Shown: one piece after another, positions 8,901 through 17,065 of the stretch
Numbering within the stretch: position 1 is the first letter of the stretch
Layout of the letters: every line of letters starts with the position of its first letter
Origin: Bacteroidales bacterium
Lineage (GTDB): Bacteria > Bacteroidota > Bacteroidia > Bacteroidales > P3
DNA: 37,628 nucleotides
Direction of reading: 5' to 3'
Assembly (NCBI GenBank): GCA_017477025.1
Contig: JAFUYA010000149.1
Span: 1 to 37,628, forward strand
Program-made: the position numbers and the translations under genes
Notes under the pieces: generated by a model
The model's database searches: none
The model's input: only the letters and a program-made list of their open reading frames with translations
Told to the model about the DNA's origin: nothing

Positions 8901-9629
8901 ATTTATTTCCGTAGTTCCCGCACTCACGTCCAGATTGCTGTTTTTTACAGCACTCATCACCTGCATCAAATCTATATTATATGAAAGTAATTTTTGCGGA
9001 TCCACATCAACTTGATATTCTTTTACCATTCCGCCGATGGAAGCAACTTCCGATACACCTTCTGCAGCAGACAGAGCATATTTTACATAATAATCCTGGA
9101 TTGTTCTTAATTCTTGTTGCGACCATCCGCCTGCAGGCTTGCCTGTTTTCGGATCTCTGCCTTCTAATGTATACCAAAAAATCTGTCCGAGTCCCGTTGC
9201 ATCAGGTCCTAATGTAGGTTTGACTCCTTCAGGTAATAGTCCGTCAGGAAGAGAATTAAGTTTTTCCAAAATTCTCGAGCGTGAGAAATAAAATTCTACA
9301 TCATCGGAAAAGATAATATAAATAAAGGACATTCCGAGCATAGAGGAAGATCGTACGGTTTTTACACCCGGAATACCTAACAGTTGAGTAGTTAAAGGAT
9401 ATGTTACTTGTTCTTGAATATCTTTCGGACTTCTGCCCATCCATTCACAAGTTACTATCTGTTGGTTATCTCCTACATCGGGAATGGCATCAACTGACAC
9501 GGGATTTCGGGCAAAGAAGTCTGTGTTCAGGTTGAACGGTGCCGTGTATATACCTCCAACTATAATGATTATTAAAAGTATTGCCGTGATTACACGGTTT
9601 TCCAGAAAATATCGTATTATACTTTTCAC
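5970..9629 (-). CDS. CusA/CzcA-family heavy-metal RND efflux pump
   Basis: A 1219-residue inner-membrane proton/metal antiporter with the two-fold RND plan: N-terminal transmembrane helix, large periplasmic loop (DAIPDVGDNQQIVTCEWMGRSP), helices 2-6 including the proton-relay motif GIAIAIGVMVDVGVVFTENVI, then a second loop and helices with FGIATDDGVLMGTYIHQ. The segment RMVMLSTGMRAPMGLK carries the methionine-rich MLSTG pattern of Cu(I)/Ag(I) pumps rather than the form seen in Co/Zn/Cd pumps, so copper/silver is the likely substrate. It is longer than E. coli CusA, with extra sequence at about residues 445-470 and 715-790, common in Bacteroidota versions. The start is GTG at 9629. It is the first gene of the pump-channel-adaptor operon. 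Confidence 0.92.
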   Translation of the reverse strand: MKSIIRYFLENRVITAILLIIIIVGGIYTAPFNLNTDFFARNPVSVDAIPDVGDNQQIVTCEWMGRSPKDIQEQVTYPLTTQLLGIPGVKTVRSSSMLGMSFIYIIFSDDVEFYFSRSRILEKLNSLPDGLLPEGVKPTLGPDATGLGQIFWYTLEGRDPKTGKPAGGWSQQELRTIQDYYVKYALSAAEGVSEVASIGGMVKEYQVDVDPQKLLSYNIDLMQVMSAVKNSNLDVSAGTTEINRVEYLIRGLGYINSVEDLENSVITSREGIPVCIKDVAKVNLGPTEKRGGLDKEGVEATGGVVVARYGSNPMEVINNVKAKIEESYAGMPQKTLKDGTVSKVTVVPFYDRTQLIKETIGTLESSLLHEIIICIIVVLVLVLNLKASLVISAMVPLAVLLTFIIMKLTGLQANIVALSGIAIAIGVMVDVGVVFTENVIRNLKNQSPTNELTYPTNETSSQRRKRQLLEIIKSSVNEVAPAVTTGMATTIISFLPVFVMQAQEGKMFRPLAFTKTFALLSAFLLGIIILPTLMYWIFSAFPDSTKRIRLFNNAKNIKIFRNKKLIIAITIAFTVYILSFAWMPLGAGKGIMLNIIFVTIIIALILTILWLLVIYYEKILRWCLNNRIKFLLIPLLCLITGVFIWKNTGNEFMPDLDEGSFMLMPTSMPHSGVEQNMEYIGIMDRRIKSIPEIETVVGKWGRVNSALDPAPVQMYETTINYRSEYLLDDNGKRARFKTNGKGEFILKNGGVYNPKKEFRIISADSLIKSSYGKYLRQWRNEIKSTNDIWNEITKAATIPGVTTAPKLQPIATRMVMLSTGMRAPMGLKISASTLEDIEKAGLVFEKELKKVKEINPASVFYDRSLSSSYMEIKCNREKMARYGVSIVTLQDIITGAIGNMPMTTVVEGRERYDVRVRYPKELRENPEEIKNILVPTESMTQIPLSQVAEVTYTKGSQMIQSENTFLVGYVIFDKQSDIAEVEVVNIAKKHLDDLIKKGQISLPDGVSYQFAGNYEQQHRATKQLMLVIPVALLIILLILYFQFKSVTASLIHFSGVFVAFAGGFVLLWLYGQYWFMNFSIFGVNLREDVFNMHTINLSVAVWVGFIALFGIATDDGVLMGTYIHQTFLKDSPQTQKEILEAVVKAGKKRVRPAAMTTATTLIALLPVLTSTGKGADIMIPMSIPCFGGMLLQVMTMFVVPVMQYSWRNSIRKRQNKMIG

Positions 9630-9679
9630 TGATGATATATTTTGTTTCGGTAAAGAATTAGTATTCTGTATATAATATG

Positions 9680-9746
9680 CAAAAGTAGAATAATATTCAG
9701 AACTGTTATTTATAGAATTTTAGAAAAATTTTACAAATAACAGTTC
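9680..9746 (-). promoter_or_regulatory. Promoter and dyad operator of the metal-efflux operon
   Basis: On the minus strand TACTTTTG (9687-9680) matches TAnnTTTG about 50 bp before the GTG start. Just upstream, covering and extending beyond the -33 position, is a perfect 12-bp inverted repeat GAACTGTTATTT (9700-9711) and AAATAACAGTTC (9735-9746), spacing 23 bp. A related sequence, AACTGTTATTTGT, occurs at about 3419-3431 between the adaptor and HMA genes. Position and symmetry suggest a binding site for a dimeric regulator; which one is unknown. Confidence 0.55.
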
Positions 9747-9850
9747 CAAATATTTATTGAGTTTAATGAAAAAACATTTTTTGAGCTAAATCCTTGCAGT
9801 GTATATATTGTTTTATTAGTTGTTACAAGCAAACAAGAGATTTAATTGTG

Positions 9851-10837
9851 TCATTGAAAACAAGATAGCAAAGATTGAAACTCTTTTTTTCTGTCCTTAT
9901 TAAGATAAAGTATATTATAAACCGCTTCTGCAATAGGAAGTGTGCTGTTACAACTCAAGTTGGCTTCGTGAATACATTTAGCGGAATAGTATCCTTCGGC
10001 AATCATTTTCATTTCTAATTGGGCAGACTGCACACTATAACCCTGACCGATCATTTGTCCGAAAGTGCGATTGCGACTATGTTGTGAATACGCAGTAACT
10101 AACAAATCTCCCAAATATGCAAGTCGTTTAACGTCCCTGTTTCTCGGTTCGATTTTTTCAAGAAATAATTCCATCTCCTGAATTGCGTTGGCAATCAGAA
10201 CGGCAATGAAATTATCTCCGTAACCGATACCTTTGGCTATTCCTGCAGCCAAGGCGTAAATATTTTTCATAACAGCACCGTATTCTATTCCCTCAATATC
10301 ATCGCTTAATACGGTTTTAACGAATGGGCATGAAATGATATCGGCAATTTTTTCAGCAAAATTCTTGTCATGAGAAGCACAGGTCAGATAAGTAAGTTTT
10401 TCGGCGGCAATTTCTTCGGCATGTGAAGGTCCGCTTATGACAGCCTGTGAGGTTAAAGGCAGATCGTATTTCTCTTTAAACCAATTGCTTACTATTTTAT
10501 TGCAAGATGGTACAATGCCTTTAATGGCCGAAACAACTTTCTTTTCTTTCAGTTCTTCTTTTGTAACATCCGATAGGGAAATCTCCAAAAAGGCGGCAGG
10601 GATTACGAAAAACAATATATCCGCTTTCGCAATTATATCGTGAATATTATTGGAAATAAAGATTTTGCCTTTATCAAGTTCGCAATAACGTAAATACAAA
10701 GCATTAAACCCCTTATTCTCTATACTTTCTTTTATCTCTTTTTCTCTGACCCACCAGAATACCTTGTCGTGAGTTGTTGTTAATATCTTAACAATAGCGG
10801 TAGCCCAAGAGCCACCGCCTAATACCGCTATATTCAT
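9851..10837 (-). CDS. gpsA: Glycerol-3-phosphate dehydrogenase [NAD(P)+]
   Basis: A 328-residue cytoplasmic enzyme that reduces dihydroxyacetone phosphate to sn-glycerol 3-phosphate for phospholipid synthesis. The N-terminus is a Rossmann nucleotide-binding motif (MNIAVLGGGSWATAI; the more usual form is GAGSWGTA). The substrate region has ISGPSHAEEIA, and the catalytic helix reads EYGAVMKNIYALAAGIAKGIGYGDNFIAVLI with the conserved lysine in MKN and the GDN triplet. Length fits the family. It begins 6 bp after the stop of the M49-like peptidase gene, so the two likely share a transcript. The gene next in line, 222 bp on, is the metal pump with its own promoter. Confidence 0.93.
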   Translation of the reverse strand: MNIAVLGGGSWATAIVKILTTTHDKVFWWVREKEIKESIENKGFNALYLRYCELDKGKIFISNNIHDIIAKADILFFVIPAAFLEISLSDVTKEELKEKKVVSAIKGIVPSCNKIVSNWFKEKYDLPLTSQAVISGPSHAEEIAAEKLTYLTCASHDKNFAEKIADIISCPFVKTVLSDDIEGIEYGAVMKNIYALAAGIAKGIGYGDNFIAVLIANAIQEMELFLEKIEPRNRDVKRLAYLGDLLVTAYSQHSRNRTFGQMIGQGYSVQSAQLEMKMIAEGYYSAKCIHEANLSCNSTLPIAEAVYNILYLNKDRKKEFQSLLSCFQ

Positions 10838-10843
10838 TATATT

Positions 10844-12478
10844 CTATAATCCTAAAACTTTTCTTCCTTGCTTGAAGCGTACATCAACAGGAATACCCTG
10901 CGAATTTATTTTATCCAAATCTTGTTGTAAAGTAGTAGAAACCACAGCGTTTGCTTTAGAATACTTAGCTGCAGCAGCCATATCTCCGTTTCCTTCGGTT
11001 TCTATTAAGAATTTTGCCCAAGATTTGATACATTCTTTGGCCTTTTCATAGTTGATGGTGTATATTCCTTTATTATCTCTGGTGAAAGCCCCGTTCTTTT
11101 CAAACCAGTTAAAGCACATTATATTGGCTCTTCCGTGTGCTTCCGTAACTCCGAAGCGAATGGAGCGGAATAGTCCGGCTACAAAAGTAGCAATACACTC
11201 TTCTTCGGTCAAATCCTTAACTTCTCCTTTTTTTATCAGTTCGGAAATCATGTATAATCCCAATACATCGGCTTTTGCTTCCTCATAAGCCGAGTACTCA
11301 CTGCCAAGAGCTTTGCGAACAGGAGTCGTAGAGCCGACAACATTCTTTATACCCAAACCGTGTGCAACTTCATGGAAAGTAACATCGGAAAAGAAAGCGT
11401 TAAAATTAACTTGCTTCAATTGTTCAGGGTTCATAACTTGCTTGGCAATAGGCATTACAATGGCATCAAATTTAGCTTGCATTGCATTCTTCAATTGTAA
11501 ACGTCTTGAACCTTTTGCCAATTGTACTTTTTCGTCATTAGGCAAATTGATTGCAATGGTTTTTCCTGCAGCGTTGCAGTCGCCTCCGTAATATACCACG
11601 TCGTAAACATTCAAATCAGATTCCGTACCCGGAGTTTCTTTCTTATACTTGGCATCCACAGGTAAGTTTCTCTGTAATTCAGGTAAGTATTTGATAAATT
11701 TTGACAATTTTCTGCTCCATTCCGGATCTTTTACCAAGGCAAAAGCTTCAAATGAAGTCTTCAAACCGAATAACTCGTCATCATAATTCTCTATAGGCCC
11801 AACAACAAAGTCCAGATTACTGTCTTTCATATCCATCCAAGCCATATCGGAATCAAAGTATTCGTTTGTTTTCAAAGCAACGATTCTTTTCTCCAAATAC
11901 GTTTTCAATCCTTTGTTTTCCGTTATTGAAGCGGCTTTTTCCATTAGTGTGATTGCTTTATCCAAATGCTCTTTGTATTCTTCGTAATATCCTCTGACGA
12001 ATAATTTTCCTGTTTCATCACGTCGAATTACCGTATATTGAGAATTCTTGCTTTCATCTTCTAAAGCATCAAACTCTTCTTTTGTCATGTCATGCGGATA
12101 GAAATTTACCCCGGGCATTTTTGCTTTTGCGTTCTCGATAAACGGTTTCCAGTCTGCCATTCTGTCCCAAGGGCCGTAGTTTATTAAAGCAAATTCTTTT
12201 TGCCACGGATCTTCCAAAGACAGCATCTCATTTTTATCTCCGTAAGCCTGCAACCAATAAATATCATCCATGATTTCAGCCACGTCAATCATCAATCCCA
12301 AAACTTCTTTCTCGCTTTCGGATAAGAAACTTATGTCAGTTTTCAACTCAACTTCAGCATACTGCTTTACTTTCTGTTCAACCGTCAGAGTCATATCTTT
12401 AATTTCTTCTTTGCTTTGCTTGTTGCACGCACCGAATAGTGTGATAAATGCCAAGCATAATAACGTTAATTTTTTCAT
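10844..12478 (-). CDS. M49-type (dipeptidyl-peptidase III-like) zinc metallopeptidase, lipoprotein
   Basis: A 544-residue protein with a lipoprotein signal (KKLTLLCLAFITLFGAC, lipobox LFGAC), so it should be anchored in an envelope membrane. The zinc site reads HEVAHG (His369, Glu370, His373) followed by AYEEAKADVLG, where Glu400 would be the third ligand, as in the EECRAE-type motif of family M49. Classical M49 enzymes carry HExxGH with one more residue between the histidines; this is the shorter pentapeptide form HExxH, known from some bacterial dipeptidyl-peptidases III. It probably removes dipeptides from peptide N-termini, but activity is inferred. I chose the ATG at 12478 for the lipoprotein signal rather than one 14 codons upstream, because the -7 box at 12518-12525 overlaps the longer start. 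gpsA follows after 6 bp. Confidence 0.8.
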   Translation of the reverse strand: MKKLTLLCLAFITLFGACNKQSKEEIKDMTLTVEQKVKQYAEVELKTDISFLSESEKEVLGLMIDVAEIMDDIYWLQAYGDKNEMLSLEDPWQKEFALINYGPWDRMADWKPFIENAKAKMPGVNFYPHDMTKEEFDALEDESKNSQYTVIRRDETGKLFVRGYYEEYKEHLDKAITLMEKAASITENKGLKTYLEKRIVALKTNEYFDSDMAWMDMKDSNLDFVVGPIENYDDELFGLKTSFEAFALVKDPEWSRKLSKFIKYLPELQRNLPVDAKYKKETPGTESDLNVYDVVYYGGDCNAAGKTIAINLPNDEKVQLAKGSRRLQLKNAMQAKFDAIVMPIAKQVMNPEQLKQVNFNAFFSDVTFHEVAHGLGIKNVVGSTTPVRKALGSEYSAYEEAKADVLGLYMISELIKKGEVKDLTEEECIATFVAGLFRSIRFGVTEAHGRANIMCFNWFEKNGAFTRDNKGIYTINYEKAKECIKSWAKFLIETEGNGDMAAAAKYSKANAVVSTTLQQDLDKINSQGIPVDVRFKQGRKVLGL

Positions 12479-12517
12479 TGTTATATTGTTTTTAGATTCT
12501 TCCCCGGTAAGAGAACG

Positions 12518-12525
12518 CAAAATTA
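12518..12525 (-). promoter_or_regulatory. Promoter -7 box TAATTTTG for the peptidase-gpsA operon
   Basis: Exact match to TAnnTTTG on the minus strand, 40 bp before the ATG at 12478. No TTTG is seen at the -33 distance. Confidence 0.5.
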
Positions 12526-12689
12526 CAAAATAAATTCCTTAGATGAGTAATAACAGCATCATATTTTTTGTTTTGTGTTTTATTTAAATGTTTTTTGCGA
12601 CAAGTACGAATAACGAGAAATTCTCCTGTGATAGAAAAAAACTGTTTTTTATACTTCAGAATGAAAAGTATAATACTTGTAAAAAAAAT

Positions 12690-12766
12690 GTCAGTGATTT
12701 TGTCGGAAAAGTGCGAGATTTCTGAAGTTTTCTTAATGATTTTCGCAAAAATCACGCTATTTTTTA
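12690..12766. terminator. Hairpin below the NamZ gene, member of a dispersed intergenic repeat
   Basis: GTGATTTT (12694-12701) pairs perfectly with AAAATCAC (12748-12755), extended by imperfect pairs; T-rich sequence flanks both sides, so it can terminate the minus-strand gene that stops at 12793. The loop holds a 26-bp core (12717-12742) that recurs with two mismatches at 23404-23429. Another small hairpin, TTATACTT/AAGTATAA, lies at 12649-12673. The rest of the 12526-12792 gap is AT-rich with no gene seen. Confidence 0.55.
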
Positions 12767-12792
12767 AAATGTTTATTTATAACAAGTTAGGA

Positions 12793-14004
12793 TTAGTACA
12801 TAATGTACTTTTTTCTTACATTTTCGTATTCGTTAATTTCTTTATTCCAGGACATACGGATTTGTTGTGCTGTTTTACCTGCAATGATTTGCTTTTTCAT
12901 CTCGGTATCTCCCGTAAGCAGATCAAACATCGGAGTAAAGAAATTGGATTTGTCAGGATATATTTTATACATGTCAATTACATATTCCAAAACAATTTCG
13001 TTTGTATCAATACTGATTCTTCGGCCTGTACATAGTTTATCTTTGAACGGAGGATTTTCGGCAATTCCTTTGAGAGATTTGGGAGTGAAAGATATAATGT
13101 TATTACTTCCGTTATGCTTATCGGACTTGGAATATTTATCATAAGCGGGAAAACCTATAATTTCAAACGGATCTTGTGTCCCTCTGCCGACCGAAACGGG
13201 GGTTCCTTCAAACAAACATAACGTCGGATAATTTCTTATAGCCTGCATAGTTTGAAGATTAGGGGAGGGAGCAACGTCAAGAGAATAGATGCTGTCACGA
13301 TTATAGTTCAACATCGGAATAATACTCAATTCACAGCATTGATTGGCTTTTACAAGGTTTTCTTTGTTTATCATGTTCGCATATTCTCCTATTGTCAAAC
13401 CATAGCATACAGGGATATTCTGCATGCCGACAAAACTTTTACAATTGTTTTTTAATACGGGTCCTGCAACAAAATTGTTCGGGTTAGGTCTGTCCAGAAC
13501 AATGAGTTGTTTATTATTCTCAATGCAAGCTGCCATCACATATTCAAGCGTAGATATATAGGTGTAGAAACGACAGCCCACATCCTGTAAATCGAATATT
13601 ATAATATCTATGTCATTTATTTGTTCTGCCGTAGGTTTTTTATTTTTCCCGTACAGAGAAATTATTTTTATCGTGTCTTTATAGTAGTTCAAACCATTGA
13701 TTAACTTGCCTGCTTCCTCCGAACCTTTGAAGCCGTGTTCGGGAGTTAAGATTGTTTTAATATTTATTTTGTAAGTTAATAGGGTATCTATCAAATGAGT
13801 TTTGTTACATACTATACTTGTGTGGTTACAAACAACTCCTATGCGTTTGTTTTCCAAAAGCGGAACATATACGTCAAATCTTTCGTTCCCTTTGATTAAA
13901 GATCTCTCGTTTATGAATGGATGCACCGTATCTTCATAATCATTCTGTGCCGAAACAGCAATGATGCATAAGACGAAATGTATTAATAAAAGAAGTTTTT
14001 TCAT
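12793..14004 (-). CDS. DUF1343 family exo-beta-N-acetylmuramidase (NamZ-like)
   Basis: A 403-residue secreted protein (signal peptide KKLLLLIHFVLCIIAVSAQ) of the DUF1343 family, whose characterised members release terminal N-acetylmuramic acid from peptidoglycan fragments. Typical family blocks are present: KRIGVVCNHTSIV, ILTPEHGFKGSEEAGK, IIIFDLQDVGCRFYTYISTL, VLDRPNPNNFVAGPVL, IPVCYGLTIGEYANMIN, SPNLQTMQAIRNYPTLCLFEGTPVSVGRGT and FEIIGFPAY. It should act in the periplasm in cell-wall turnover or recycling. It lies downstream of the mreCD-wecB operon on the same strand but with a 151-bp gap, so it may have its own promoter; no TAnnTTTG box is obvious there. Length is normal. Confidence 0.88.
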   Translation of the reverse strand: MKKLLLLIHFVLCIIAVSAQNDYEDTVHPFINERSLIKGNERFDVYVPLLENKRIGVVCNHTSIVCNKTHLIDTLLTYKINIKTILTPEHGFKGSEEAGKLINGLNYYKDTIKIISLYGKNKKPTAEQINDIDIIIFDLQDVGCRFYTYISTLEYVMAACIENNKQLIVLDRPNPNNFVAGPVLKNNCKSFVGMQNIPVCYGLTIGEYANMINKENLVKANQCCELSIIPMLNYNRDSIYSLDVAPSPNLQTMQAIRNYPTLCLFEGTPVSVGRGTQDPFEIIGFPAYDKYSKSDKHNGSNNIISFTPKSLKGIAENPPFKDKLCTGRRISIDTNEIVLEYVIDMYKIYPDKSNFFTPMFDLLTGDTEMKKQIIAGKTAQQIRMSWNKEINEYENVRKKYIMY

Positions 14005-14155
14005 ATTCTCGATTGTTTATTAAAAGCAACGTATAATAACTATACCAATATTCTACGGTGTTTTAAAAGCATAAGTACGTGGTGGTTAATATTACGAACG
14101 CATTCTGTAAAAAAGCATATTTGTGCAATGCATATTGCATTAAAATTCTAGATTC

Positions 14156-15322
14156 TTAATCACAAAAGAAACTATCCAACGCCTGAATCATTGTGATGCA
14201 TATAAATTCTGCGGCATTGCCGTCGCCGAAGAGTGATATACCCTCCGCTCTTTCAAAAATTATTCTGTTATTTTCCGTATCTTTATATTTGCAGTAAGCA
14301 TTCATGATGGCATCAGGGTCGGTATCCGTTATAGTCGCGGCACCTGTTTCTACAATCTCAATCCATTCGGTCTGCGGACGTAATATCAAGCAAGGTTTTT
14401 TCAGGAAATAGGCTTCTTTTTGGACTCCCCCCGAATCTGTGATGACAAGAGAGGATGCAGATTCAAGATATATCATTTCCAAATAGCCTACAGGGTCTAT
14501 TATTTCTATGTTCGGATTTTCAAAAATCTCGCGTTGCAATTCGGTGTCCAGCATTAGAGGAACCATTTTTTTTGTTCTCGGATGCAAAGGTAGAATGATT
14601 CGTTGTGTATTTGCAATCTGTAGAAGAGAAGTGAATATATTTGTCAATTTTTCTTTATTGTCGGTGTTCGTATTGCGATGAACGGTGCATAGTACGAAGT
14701 CTTTGCCGAAGCGTTTTTTGTAGTCTGTATTATTCAGAGCAATATCACGAAAATAAAGTGTGTTGTCCAGCATGATATCTCCGCAATGATAGATGTTAGG
14801 AGAATTAAAATCGGGTCTTTCTGATTTTACGGAGGAGAATCCTTCCTTGATTAGGTTACAATATCCGGCTTTTGTGGGACAAAACAATAGAGTGGAAACG
14901 TTATCAGCCAAAATTCTGTTGATCTCTTCCGGCATCGTCTTGTCAAACGAACGCAACCCTGCCTCAATATGAACTATCGGTATCTGAATCTTGCTTGCCG
15001 CAATCGCACCGGCAAGAGTTGAGTTAGTATCTCCATAGATGACCAGAGCATCAGGACGTTCCGATAAAAGAATCCGTTCAATACCTTCAATCATTTTAGC
15101 AGTCTGCATTCCGTGTGTACCACTGCCTATGTTAAGATTATAATTCGGTTGAGGTATTTGAAGTTGTGAAAAGAAAATGTCGCTCATCTTTTCATCGTAA
15201 TGTTGCCCTGTATGAACAATAACTTCATTTATTCTGGTCGGATAATGATCGCGAATTGCTCTTGACAAAGCTGACGCCTTAATTATCTGAGGCCTTGCCC
15301 CTATTATTGTAACTATTTTCAT
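14156..15322 (-). CDS. wecB: UDP-N-acetylglucosamine 2-epimerase (non-hydrolysing)
   Basis: A 388-residue GT-B-like cytoplasmic enzyme that interconverts UDP-GlcNAc and UDP-ManNAc for surface polysaccharide synthesis. The sequence starts with MKIVTIIGARPQIIKASALSRAI and VHTGQHYDEKMSDIFF, and carries the active-site blocks VIYGDTNSTLAGAIAA, HIEAGLRSFDKTMPEEINR, LCTVHRNTNTD and ITDSGGVQKEA, which hold the catalytic Asp, Glu and His residues of the family. Its start overlaps the stop of the glycosyltransferase gene by 4 bp, placing it last in the operon mreC-mreD-glycosyltransferase-wecB. No UDP-ManNAc dehydrogenase is next to it, so the final sugar is uncertain. Confidence 0.92.
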   Translation of the reverse strand: MKIVTIIGARPQIIKASALSRAIRDHYPTRINEVIVHTGQHYDEKMSDIFFSQLQIPQPNYNLNIGSGTHGMQTAKMIEGIERILLSERPDALVIYGDTNSTLAGAIAASKIQIPIVHIEAGLRSFDKTMPEEINRILADNVSTLLFCPTKAGYCNLIKEGFSSVKSERPDFNSPNIYHCGDIMLDNTLYFRDIALNNTDYKKRFGKDFVLCTVHRNTNTDNKEKLTNIFTSLLQIANTQRIILPLHPRTKKMVPLMLDTELQREIFENPNIEIIDPVGYLEMIYLESASSLVITDSGGVQKEAYFLKKPCLILRPQTEWIEIVETGAATITDTDPDAIMNAYCKYKDTENNRIIFERAEGISLFGDGNAAEFICITMIQALDSFFCD

Positions 15323-16542
15323 AGATTTCTCAATTCATTGTAGAATTCTTGAGCGATGATATCACGATTGAATTTCTCACTTGCATATTTTAAGCCGTTG
15401 TTTCCGAATTGAGTGGCTTGTTCAGGATGAGCATACAAATACATAATTTTTTCTGCTAAATCTTTGTCGTTTTCAGGCTCAAAGCTCAATCCGCATTTGC
15501 CTTCATCAATGAATAATTCCTTTGCCTCTCCTTCAACTCCCAAAAGAATCGGTTTTTTTAGTGCAAGGTTTTCAAATATTTTGGAAGGTATTGCTCCTTT
15601 GAATAAATCCAAGCGTTTCAGTGGCACAATCGTTGCATTGGTTTGAGTGATTATTTCCTGCATCTGAGATTTAGGAACGGCATCATAGAAAAAAACATTC
15701 TCCAATTGCATCTCCGTTTTCATTTTCAGTAGCCGTTCTTTTTCAGGACCGTTACCCAAAAGGACGAATTTAATGTCGGTGTTATTTTTAAGTCTGTCAG
15801 CTGCGTGCAGTATAACATCCAAACCCTGAGCATAGCCTATAATACCTCCGTAAAACAAAATAAAATCCGTTGCAGAGAAACCTTTGTCTTTGCGGAAATG
15901 ATGTTGCAACTGTTTATTGATATCATAGAACTTTATATCTACTCCGTTTTTCAGCCAATACACTTTTTTATGAGGAAATCTGTCTTTTATGTTTTTACAG
16001 ATGCCTTGTGTCTGTCCTGAAATCAAAGCCGACTTTTTATAACAAAATTCTTCCAGTTTGGTTGCGAGTTTTAAAAGTATTCTATTGTGTATTATGTCTA
16101 ACTTTTCCGCACTTTCAGGCCATAAATCCGATACATTGAAAACCAATTTCGCTTTTTTCGCTTTGGAAAGTAAAAAAGCGGTAATACCTAAAAATAAAGG
16201 AGGAGATTCTACCATTAAAACATCTTTTCTTTCCAATTTTAAAAATCCGAAGAACAAAGACGAAAAGACAAATGAGAAATAATTCAGCAGTCTTTTTATG
16301 ACTGATTTATCCTTTGATACATATATCCACGTGCGTTTGACTTTCAATCCGCTAATTTCTTCTTCAACGTACTTTTTTTTCTTATAAGCTTCGTGTATCT
16401 CCATTTGCGGATAATTAGGCATCGCTGTCAAAATTTCTACGTCAATACCTTTTTCTTTCAATCTCAAAGCCAATTCAAACAATCTGTTTTGAGGAGCACC
16501 TACTTCCGGAGGAAAATATTGTGTAACTATAAGTAATTTCAT
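15319..16542 (-). CDS. Glycosyltransferase family 4 (WbuB-like)
   Basis: A 407-residue GT-B enzyme. The N-terminus MKLLIVTQYFPPEVGAPQNRLFELALRLKEKGIDVEILTAMPNYP is characteristic of the WbuB-type amino-sugar transferases of O-antigen and capsule pathways. The C-terminal donor domain has ILFYGGIIGYAQGLDVILHAADRL, FVLLGNGPEKERL and IPSKIFENLALKKPILLGVEGEAKELF. A hydrophobic stretch (YFSFVFSSLFFGFL) may hold it to the membrane. The next gene, wecB, makes a possible donor (UDP-ManNAc). The ATG at 16542 was preferred because it starts the conserved N-terminus; an in-frame ATG at 16560 would overlap mreD by 8 bp. Confidence 0.87.
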   Translation of the reverse strand: MKLLIVTQYFPPEVGAPQNRLFELALRLKEKGIDVEILTAMPNYPQMEIHEAYKKKKYVEEEISGLKVKRTWIYVSKDKSVIKRLLNYFSFVFSSLFFGFLKLERKDVLMVESPPLFLGITAFLLSKAKKAKLVFNVSDLWPESAEKLDIIHNRILLKLATKLEEFCYKKSALISGQTQGICKNIKDRFPHKKVYWLKNGVDIKFYDINKQLQHHFRKDKGFSATDFILFYGGIIGYAQGLDVILHAADRLKNNTDIKFVLLGNGPEKERLLKMKTEMQLENVFFYDAVPKSQMQEIITQTNATIVPLKRLDLFKGAIPSKIFENLALKKPILLGVEGEAKELFIDEGKCGLSFEPENDKDLAEKIMYLYAHPEQATQFGNNGLKYASEKFNRDIIAQEFYNELRNL

Positions 16543-16552
16543 TGATGTCAGA

Positions 16553-17065
16553 TTATTCATTCTTCTTAAAGAAAACCATATCCAACAGTATAATCAATCC
16601 GATTGTTACAACGGAACTCAACACACTGCGGAGTAATATTTGCAGAATTTCATTAAATGAAAATGCAGATATGAAAAAATATAGGAAATGATGTATTAAA
16701 ACTACGGATGAGGTAAATAACAAAAAATTCTTTACACCTAAAGATACGGAAGAAGGTCTTGTGTGTGTTACATTGTCCACATTGCCTGAAAAGAAATTCA
16801 GCAACATCGGTCTTATGAATCCTGTCAGTGTACAAATGAATGCATTAAAGCCTGCGTCAGCAGAAAAGATATCGACACTCACTCCCAAGATAAACGACAG
16901 AATCAGTACAAGCCAGTTCGGGGTTGCAAACGGCAATAGTATTATGAACCAAACATACAGCATAGGATTAATGAATCCTAAAAAATATATATTATTCAGC
17001 AGAAAAATCTGACAAAATACCAATATTATAAAATGAAACAGACTGACCAGAATGTCCTTTATCAT
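16553..17065 (-). CDS. mreD: Rod shape-determining protein MreD
   Basis: A 170-residue integral membrane protein with about five hydrophobic helices (FHFIILVFCQIFLLNNIYFLGFINPMLYVWFIILLPF; WLVLILSFILGVSVDIFSADAGFNAFICTLTGFIRPMLL). The motif GVSVDIFSADAGFNA matches MreD, where it follows MreC. It belongs to the elongasome that guides lateral wall synthesis. The start overlaps the mreC stop by 4 bp. Unusually, the penicillin-binding protein and rodA genes that often follow mreD in Bacteroidota are replaced here by a glycosyltransferase gene. Confidence 0.85.
   Translation of the reverse strand: MIKDILVSLFHFIILVFCQIFLLNNIYFLGFINPMLYVWFIILLPFATPNWLVLILSFILGVSVDIFSADAGFNAFICTLTGFIRPMLLNFFSGNVDNVTHTRPSSVSLGVKNFLLFTSSVVLIHHFLYFFISAFSFNEILQILLRSVLSSVVTIGLIILLDMVFFKKNE

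Noticed and set aside
5970-9629. CzcA (Co/Zn/Cd) identity for the RND pump
   Set aside because: The MLSTG methionine-containing segment and the Cys/Met-rich partners favour a Cu/Ag pump; the family naming by annotation pipelines often says CzcA, so the substrate stays an inference.
12568-13035. Plus-strand ORF of 155 codons around the NamZ gene end
   Set aside because: Mostly antisense to NamZ and the terminator hairpin; sequence is of low-complexity, Phe-rich type typical of AT-rich shadow frames.
14427-14432. Run of six C inside wecB as a further contingency tract
   Set aside because: Too short to be clearly slippage-prone, and the gene is in frame with conserved residues on both sides.
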